A stretch of 64,000 nt of DNA from Mucilaginibacter sp. SJ. Lineage in GTDB: Bacteria > Bacteroidota > Bacteroidia > Sphingobacteriales > Sphingobacteriaceae. Below the pieces are notes generated by a model. That model saw only the letters and a program-made list of their open reading frames with translations, had not been told where the DNA came from and did no database searches. The translations under genes and the position numbers were made by a program. Location of the stretch: positions 2,108,001 through 2,172,000 of the forward strand of contig NZ_CP118631.1 of the NCBI RefSeq assembly GCF_028993635.1, given 5' to 3'. Positions 58,808-64,000 of the stretch are shown piece after piece (the first letter of the stretch is position 1; each line of letters starts with the position of its first letter).

Positions 58808-60286
58808 TTATTTAAAATTAGGGTTCTGTACCAACACACCCTTACTCTTATCAATCTCAACCTGTGGGATTGGAAAATAATAATTTTTAGGGCGAACAAA
58901 GGTCACCGTTTTGTTTTGATCAATCGGCGCTTTAGAAACGGCGAGGTTATAAATAGCGGCGATATCAACTATGTTCTTTTTATCCCAGCGCATCAAATCC
59001 TGGTGGCGTTGATCTTCGCCGGCCAGTTCAACACGGCGCTCATGAATCAGCTCTTTCATCCCTGCTCCCGAAACCGGTTTTAACAATGGAGAAGCCCTGT
59101 GCCTGATCTGATTGATCAGTGCATCACCGGCGCCCGCACCTTGTGTACGGATCAATGCCTCGGCAACTAACAGGTAAATATCAGCCGAACGCATTAAAGG
59201 CACAGCATAACTGTGGTCAACTCCGCCACCATCTGCCTCGGTATTAAATACTGCATACTTTTTAAAAGCATAACCGGTGGCCGAAAGATCGGCGGTAAAG
59301 GTTGTTAAACCCTTGCCATCGCCCAAGTCTACCTTATCGCCAACACTTAATAAAGTAGCCTGCTTACGTGGATCACCTGCTTCAAACTCATTGGCAAGTC
59401 CCTGTAATGGCTGGCTAAAACCGTAGCCGCCCCATGGACGCGGAATGTAGTAAACAGTAAAGTCGTTTTGAACAACATTTTGCACGGCCTGAATTGAGAA
59501 AAGCATTTCAGTACTATTCTCATTTGCTCGGGTAAAATTATCAGTATAATTTGGAGCAAGCGCATATGCCGGATTTGAGATCACTTTTTGACCGGTTGCA
59601 ATAGCTTCGGGTAATTTTTCCCAGTACATGTAAAGCTTGGTTAGTAAACCCAACGCCGTTCCTTTGCTTACCCTGCCGCGATCAGCAGCGCCGTAGCTTT
59701 CCGGCAGCAAATCAACAGCTTTCAATAAATCAGCTTCAATTTGTTTACGTACTTCTTCGATAAGCGATTTAGGCACGTTAAAATTCAGCGATGTGTAATC
59801 AGCTTCTGTAATAATAGGCACGTCTCCCTGGATGATCATTAAACGCCAGTAGCCGAAAGCCCTTAAAAAATAAGCCTCACCCATACTGCGATTTTTCACA
59901 TCGGCAGATATGGCTGTTATTTTAGGAATATTGATGATACAATTGGTAGCACGGTTAATTTCTTCATAGCGCCATTTCCAGGGATAACGGATGGCCGCGT
60001 TTGAAGCGTCATAGGTTAAGTTTTCGATGCCTTCATCCTCGCCATGATCGCCGGAGCGCCAATAATCGTCAGATGGTGTGTCAAATGTTGATTCGGCATG
60101 GCCTATGTAATCCTCCTCGGGTAAAATGCTGTAAATCCCGGTTATAGCGTTCACAGCATCTGTTTCGTTACGGAAATAATTGGTTGAGCTGTAAACACCC
60201 TGTTGCTTTAAATCAAGCGCTTTTTTACAGCCGCTGCCCATCAGGGCCAGTGATACAAGCGTATATATTAGTTTGTTTGATTTCAT
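58808..60286 (-). CDS. SusD/RagB family outer-membrane lipoprotein, 492 aa
   Basis: Lipobox GSGCKKALDLKQQGV identifies an outer-membrane lipoprotein. The SusD TPR-like core includes YFLRAFGYWRLMIIQGDVPI and the RagB-type C-terminus (SADIYLLVAEALIRTQG, then RRVELAGEDQRHQDLMRW and YYFPIPQVEIDKSKG). It captures glycan fragments at the surface and hands them to SusC, whose gene ends 8 bp upstream. Confidence 0.95.
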   Translation of the reverse strand: MKSNKLIYTLVSLALMGSGCKKALDLKQQGVYSSTNYFRNETDAVNAITGIYSILPEEDYIGHAESTFDTPSDDYWRSGDHGEDEGIENLTYDASNAAIRYPWKWRYEEINRATNCIINIPKITAISADVKNRSMGEAYFLRAFGYWRLMIIQGDVPIITEADYTSLNFNVPKSLIEEVRKQIEADLLKAVDLLPESYGAADRGRVSKGTALGLLTKLYMYWEKLPEAIATGQKVISNPAYALAPNYTDNFTRANENSTEMLFSIQAVQNVVQNDFTVYYIPRPWGGYGFSQPLQGLANEFEAGDPRKQATLLSVGDKVDLGDGKGLTTFTADLSATGYAFKKYAVFNTEADGGGVDHSYAVPLMRSADIYLLVAEALIRTQGAGAGDALINQIRHRASPLLKPVSGAGMKELIHERRVELAGEDQRHQDLMRWDKKNIVDIAAIYNLAVSKAPIDQNKTVTFVRPKNYYFPIPQVEIDKSKGVLVQNPNFK

Positions 60287-60293
60287 GATGATG

Positions 60294-63200
60294 TTATAAT
60301 TTAACTGTTACACCAAATGTTATTGTCCTCGTAGATGGGTATTGAGCCACATCAACCCCTCTTTGCAAATTGCCGTTGGTATAACCCAACTCAGGCGTAT
60401 AGCCTTTATAACCGGTTATGAAAAAAACGTTTTGCCCGGAAGCGTATAGCCTTACACTCTTTAAAGTGGCCTTTTTTGACCAGCTTGTAGGAAGCGTGTA
60501 GCCTAACGTGGCATTTTTAAGGCTTACATAGCTTCCACTTTCAACAAACAGATCAGATGTACGATAGTTGTCATTAGCTCGGTCAAGCGATAAACGAGGG
60601 ATAGTATTACTGGTACCCGCGCCTGTCCAACGGCCTAAAGTTTCGGCATAAAGGTTAAACGGATAAGTCGGGTCGATACCCTGCATTCTGTCTGCATTGT
60701 AAAGGCTCACGCCAAATACTCCGGTAAAGTTTGCAGAAAAATCAAAGCCTTTGTATGATATACTGCCTTGTAAACCGGCAGTAACCTTAGGATTGGGATT
60801 GCCCAGATTGGTACGGTCGTTACCATCAATTAAACCATCGCCATTCAGGTCAAGGAAGCGAACGTCACCAGGTCTGATGCTACTTTTACGCGAGTCATTT
60901 TTAAGTGCCGGATCGTTATCAATGTCGGCCTGTGTTTGGTATAAACCATTGGTTTTCCATCCATAAAATGAAGCTATTGGCTGGCCCTGGTAAGTGCGGG
61001 AAATTTCTTGACTTGATCGACCATAAACCGTTGAGCCAACAAATGTACCTTCGCCGTTTAGCTTGGTCACCTTGTTTTTGATAAACGAGGCATTAGCACC
61101 AACCGAATATTTTACCTTATCATTACCGCCATGGTAATTAAATTCAACTTCAACACCTTTGTTATTCATAGTACCGATGTTCTGGTTAGGAATATTTACC
61201 GAACCGGCCGAACCTACAACCGGCGGGGATATTAACATATCCTTGGTGTTTTTATTGAACCAGGTTAATGTTGTATTTAACTGGTTATTTAAAAAGCCTG
61301 CATCTAAGCTGATATTGGTCATGGCTGTACGTTCCCAGGCAATGACAGTATTAGCAAGCGTGGCAACAGCCGCACCTGTATAACCAACACCACCAAAAGT
61401 ATAACCGTTATTTTCATAGGTACTGCCCAGTTTTATTAAGCTGACATATTGAAATGTGCCTATGTTTTGGTTACCAAGCTCACCATAACCGCCTGATAAT
61501 TTCAGGTTGCTTATCCAGCTTATGTTTTTAATAAATTGCTCGTTAGATAATCTCCACCCCACAGAGAACGCAGGGAAATAAGCCCACCTTTTTGATGGTG
61601 CAAACCTGGAAGAACCGTCTGCACGGAAAGTCAGAGTGGCCAGGAACCTTCCATTGTAATCGTAAAATAGCCTTCCGAATGCTGACTGTAACGACCACTG
61701 ATCAGGTATCACGCTACTGTTAAACTGGCTATTGCCGGTACCAAGCACGCGTTGATCATCTGAGGTGTCATCGTATCCAACCCTCCATGCGCTAAAGCCG
61801 TAAGTTTTATAATTTTGGTATGAATAACCACCTGTAAAAGTTACATGGCTTTTACCAAACACTTTATCATAAGTCAGGAACGACTCAATTAATTGCGATG
61901 ATGTTTCACCTTCTGTTTGGGTTAGCTGAGAGACGGTATTTTGCCTGGCCTGGTTAACATCTGCTATATTGAAATTGTAAATACGGTTTAAAGTACCATC
62001 ATAAGCGTAATTAACACGAAGTTTTAGCTCTTTCAGGAACGAGATTTCGGCAAAAGCGTTGGCCAGTGCACGATACTTTTTATTAAACCTGTCCGCTTCT
62101 TGTATGGTAGCATAAGGGCTGTTGATATCTCCTAACTGGTTAGCAAAAGCTTTAGAAGTACCATAAGTACCATCAGGATTAACCAATGGTATTGCAGGGT
62201 TAAAGCGTAGTGCAGAGAAGATTAAGCCTGTTTGCGAGTTGTTATTATCAAACCCAACGTTATTGGCATAGCTTAACTGGATATTTTCACCCAATTTCAA
62301 CCATTCGGTTACCTTATGCTCTGAGTTGAAGCGGGTACTGAAGCGTTTAAAGTCGGTTTTATCAATGATGCCATCCTCATTATAAACCGAGGTAGACCAA
62401 TAATAGTTAGATACGTCATTCCCGCCCTGAAGATTAACATCACCATTAATTACATGGCCTGTTTTCATAATGGCTCGCTGCCAGTCGGTTCTTTGAGTGG
62501 CGTAATAGCTGTCGTTCCATGGCGCATCGATAGCAACACCATCATTGGTATAGCGTTCCCTTTTCAATGAATATAAATCGGGCGCGGTTAATAGTTTAAG
62601 ATATTTGGTTGTATTAGAAAAACCGTTGTAAAAATTGATAGTAGTAGCTAATTTCTGATTATAAGTACCTCTTTTGGTGGTAACCAATACAACGCCGTTG
62701 GCTGCACGCGTACCGTATATTGCGGCTGCTGATGCATCCTTCAATATATCAACGGACGCAATATCGTTGGGGTTGATATCGCTTAAAGCGTCAGGGTTGT
62801 TGGTAGGCACACCATCAACAACAACAAGCGGGTTGGCATCGTTTAACGTACCGGTACCGCGGATACGGATACTTGAAGCAGCACCCGGCGAACCATCATT
62901 ACGCACAATATTAACACCGGCGGCACGGCCATCCAAAGCCTGTGTTGCTGATGCTACAGGAAGATTTTGAATATCGGTACCTTTTACGCTTGCTACGGCA
63001 CCGGTAACATCTATCTTTTTAGTAGTACCATAACCTACTACCACGACTTCGGTTAAGGCAGATGGAAGGGCTACCAGGGTTATATTTAAAGTTTGATTTC
63101 CAGTTATAGTAACGATCTTCTTTTCATAACCGATATAAGATATTTCCAACACACCATTTACCGGTGCATCAATACTGAAATTACCATTTGCATCGGTAGT

Positions 63201-63665
63201 GGTGCCCTGATTAGTCCCTTGTAACCGAATATTCACGCCAATAAGCGGTTCGCCTTTGGCATCAACAACTTTTCCTTTTACAAGGGCAAGGCTTTTGGCA
63301 TCCTCCTGGTTGGCGATGATCACCACATGATCATCATTCATTTTGTAGGAAAGCTTATCATCAATAATAACGGCAAGCAGCTCATCAATTGTTGCGTCTT
63401 TTACATCCAGGTCAACCTTGCCCAGCTTTTTGATGGAAGCATAGTTGTAAAAGAAACGGTAATCGCTTTGTTTTTGAATTTTGGTAAGGATACTGCTTAC
63501 TTCAGCCTGTTTTAGGTTAAGCGTAAATTTCTGCTGCGAGTATACTTTTGCAGAAACTTGCACACAAGTAACCATGACCAATAAAAATACTGCTTTCATC
63601 AGCAAAATAACTTTGAGACATACGGGCGCGCCACGAAGCGGGAACACCCTTCTTGTTTTTTTCAT
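60294..63665 (-). CDS. SusC/RagA TonB-dependent receptor with STN domain, 1123 aa
   Basis: N-terminal signal, an STN secretin/TonB domain (about 50-110: LKQAEVSSILTKIQKQSDYR, VDLDVKDATIDELLAVI), a carboxypeptidase-regulatory-like domain (KGEPLIGVNIRLQGTNQGTT), the plug (VVVGYGTTKKIDVTGAVASV, RGTGTLNDANPLVVVDGVP) and a 22-strand barrel ending in ITFGVTVKL. With the STN it can receive signals from a FecR/sigma system, whose FecR lies just upstream. Import of the glycan fragments through the outer membrane is energised by TonB. Confidence 0.96.
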   Translation of the reverse strand: MKKTRRVFPLRGAPVCLKVILLMKAVFLLVMVTCVQVSAKVYSQQKFTLNLKQAEVSSILTKIQKQSDYRFFYNYASIKKLGKVDLDVKDATIDELLAVIIDDKLSYKMNDDHVVIIANQEDAKSLALVKGKVVDAKGEPLIGVNIRLQGTNQGTTTDANGNFSIDAPVNGVLEISYIGYEKKIVTITGNQTLNITLVALPSALTEVVVVGYGTTKKIDVTGAVASVKGTDIQNLPVASATQALDGRAAGVNIVRNDGSPGAASSIRIRGTGTLNDANPLVVVDGVPTNNPDALSDINPNDIASVDILKDASAAAIYGTRAANGVVLVTTKRGTYNQKLATTINFYNGFSNTTKYLKLLTAPDLYSLKRERYTNDGVAIDAPWNDSYYATQRTDWQRAIMKTGHVINGDVNLQGGNDVSNYYWSTSVYNEDGIIDKTDFKRFSTRFNSEHKVTEWLKLGENIQLSYANNVGFDNNNSQTGLIFSALRFNPAIPLVNPDGTYGTSKAFANQLGDINSPYATIQEADRFNKKYRALANAFAEISFLKELKLRVNYAYDGTLNRIYNFNIADVNQARQNTVSQLTQTEGETSSQLIESFLTYDKVFGKSHVTFTGGYSYQNYKTYGFSAWRVGYDDTSDDQRVLGTGNSQFNSSVIPDQWSLQSAFGRLFYDYNGRFLATLTFRADGSSRFAPSKRWAYFPAFSVGWRLSNEQFIKNISWISNLKLSGGYGELGNQNIGTFQYVSLIKLGSTYENNGYTFGGVGYTGAAVATLANTVIAWERTAMTNISLDAGFLNNQLNTTLTWFNKNTKDMLISPPVVGSAGSVNIPNQNIGTMNNKGVEVEFNYHGGNDKVKYSVGANASFIKNKVTKLNGEGTFVGSTVYGRSSQEISRTYQGQPIASFYGWKTNGLYQTQADIDNDPALKNDSRKSSIRPGDVRFLDLNGDGLIDGNDRTNLGNPNPKVTAGLQGSISYKGFDFSANFTGVFGVSLYNADRMQGIDPTYPFNLYAETLGRWTGAGTSNTIPRLSLDRANDNYRTSDLFVESGSYVSLKNATLGYTLPTSWSKKATLKSVRLYASGQNVFFITGYKGYTPELGYTNGNLQRGVDVAQYPSTRTITFGVTVKL

Positions 63666-63859
63666 TACATTTGTTTTGAAAATAAATGGATGGAGTAAGT
63701 GCTGTGTTACAATAGCTTACTCCGTTAATAAAATCCTATTTGTTTGCGGGGAGGAGTGGCAGCTCTTCCCTTGTTTGTTTGAGGATGTTTCAGGAATCTG
63801 ACAGGTAAGTTTTCAATATCATAAGCGTTGGTTAAGTGGTTAGTTAATTTATTTTGTTT

Positions 63860-64000
63860 TTATTTTTTTGCAAGAAATACAGTTTTACCATCCACCCTGA
63901 ATTTGAACGGCGTTGTCATCTCAATAATACCTAAAGCCTCCTGCAGCGATTCCTTATCAAGCAAACCGCTTATCTGCTCGGTACGAAGCGCCTGATCTTC
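63860..64000 (-). CDS. FecR-type anti-sigma protein, C-terminal part (DUF4974)
   Basis: The last 46 residues are in the window (EDQALRTEQISGLLDKESL, then EMTTPFKFRVDGKTVFLAKK). This is the DUF4974 tail of FecR anti-sigma proteins, which contact the STN domain of SusC. It precedes susC in the same direction by about 195 bp. The rest of the gene and its sigma factor lie outside the window. Confidence 0.85.
   Translation of the reverse strand, partial: EDQALRTEQISGLLDKESLQEALGIIEMTTPFKFRVDGKTVFLAKK

Noticed and set aside
58735..58899. Longer start for the GH89 enzyme
   Set aside because: The extra 55 residues precede the signal peptide and resemble no family member.

Overview
The window looks like chromosome of a Sphingobacteriaceae bacterium (Bacteroidota), most likely Mucilaginibacter or a close relative. 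This rests on moderate GC, promoter -7 boxes of the form TAnnTTTG (TATATTTG ahead of tRNA and other genes), SusC/SusD genes, a type IX secretion C-terminal domain and an almost complete lack of Shine-Dalgarno sites. The genus is an inference from gene style, not from a marker gene.

Layout. 1-8.1 kb holds small housekeeping and stress genes: a YceI protein (partial), an OmdA-domain protein, a lipoprotein alpha/beta hydrolase, an N-acetylmuramoyl-L-alanine amidase, a GNAT, a DUF486 membrane protein, an outer-membrane barrel, and a TetR-VOC-YCII set. 8.3-16.5 kb has a 744-residue TPR protein, two HTH regulators (one a LexA/CI-like S24 protein), an alpha/beta hydrolase broken by two frameshifts, and several small membrane proteins that occur as paralogous pairs. 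16.5-20.6 kb is one giant secreted protein (NHL repeats, tandem Ig-like repeats, T9SS C-terminal domain). 20.9-24.6 kb has an RRM protein, a lipoprotein, a BamA/TamA-type barrel and a RES-Xre toxin-antitoxin pair with a perfect palindrome at its start.

24.7-46.04 kb is a one-direction, roughly 21 kb tailed-phage structural cluster: small and large terminase, a putative tail-assembly gene with a strong candidate -1 frameshift site, tail and baseplate proteins, two paralogous membrane-anchored accessory proteins, tape measure, ClpP-type protease/scaffold, capsid, tail tube, portal, connector, a fibre with an SGNH hydrolase and pyocin-knob-like repeats, a second SGNH hydrolase and a small coiled-coil membrane protein. 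I found no integrase, replication gene, adjacent repressor or recognisable lysis cassette, and no att repeat. It is either a decayed prophage or a domesticated particle-making (GTA-like) locus. Its spacers are full of palindromes and short repeats, including twelve copies of a 7-bp unit.

46.06-47.85 kb carries two tRNA-Leu genes (minus), a BNR-repeat protein and two identical tRNA-Lys genes (plus). 47.98-64 kb is a polysaccharide utilisation locus read leftward: FecR (partial), SusC, SusD, GH89 alpha-N-acetylglucosaminidase, GH35 beta-galactosidase, an HGSNAT-like membrane acetyltransferase and a GH92/LamG enzyme, with a convergent LacI regulator. GH89 with an HGSNAT-like enzyme mirrors two consecutive steps of lysosomal heparan sulfate breakdown, so an alpha-glucosamine-bearing glycan is a plausible target.
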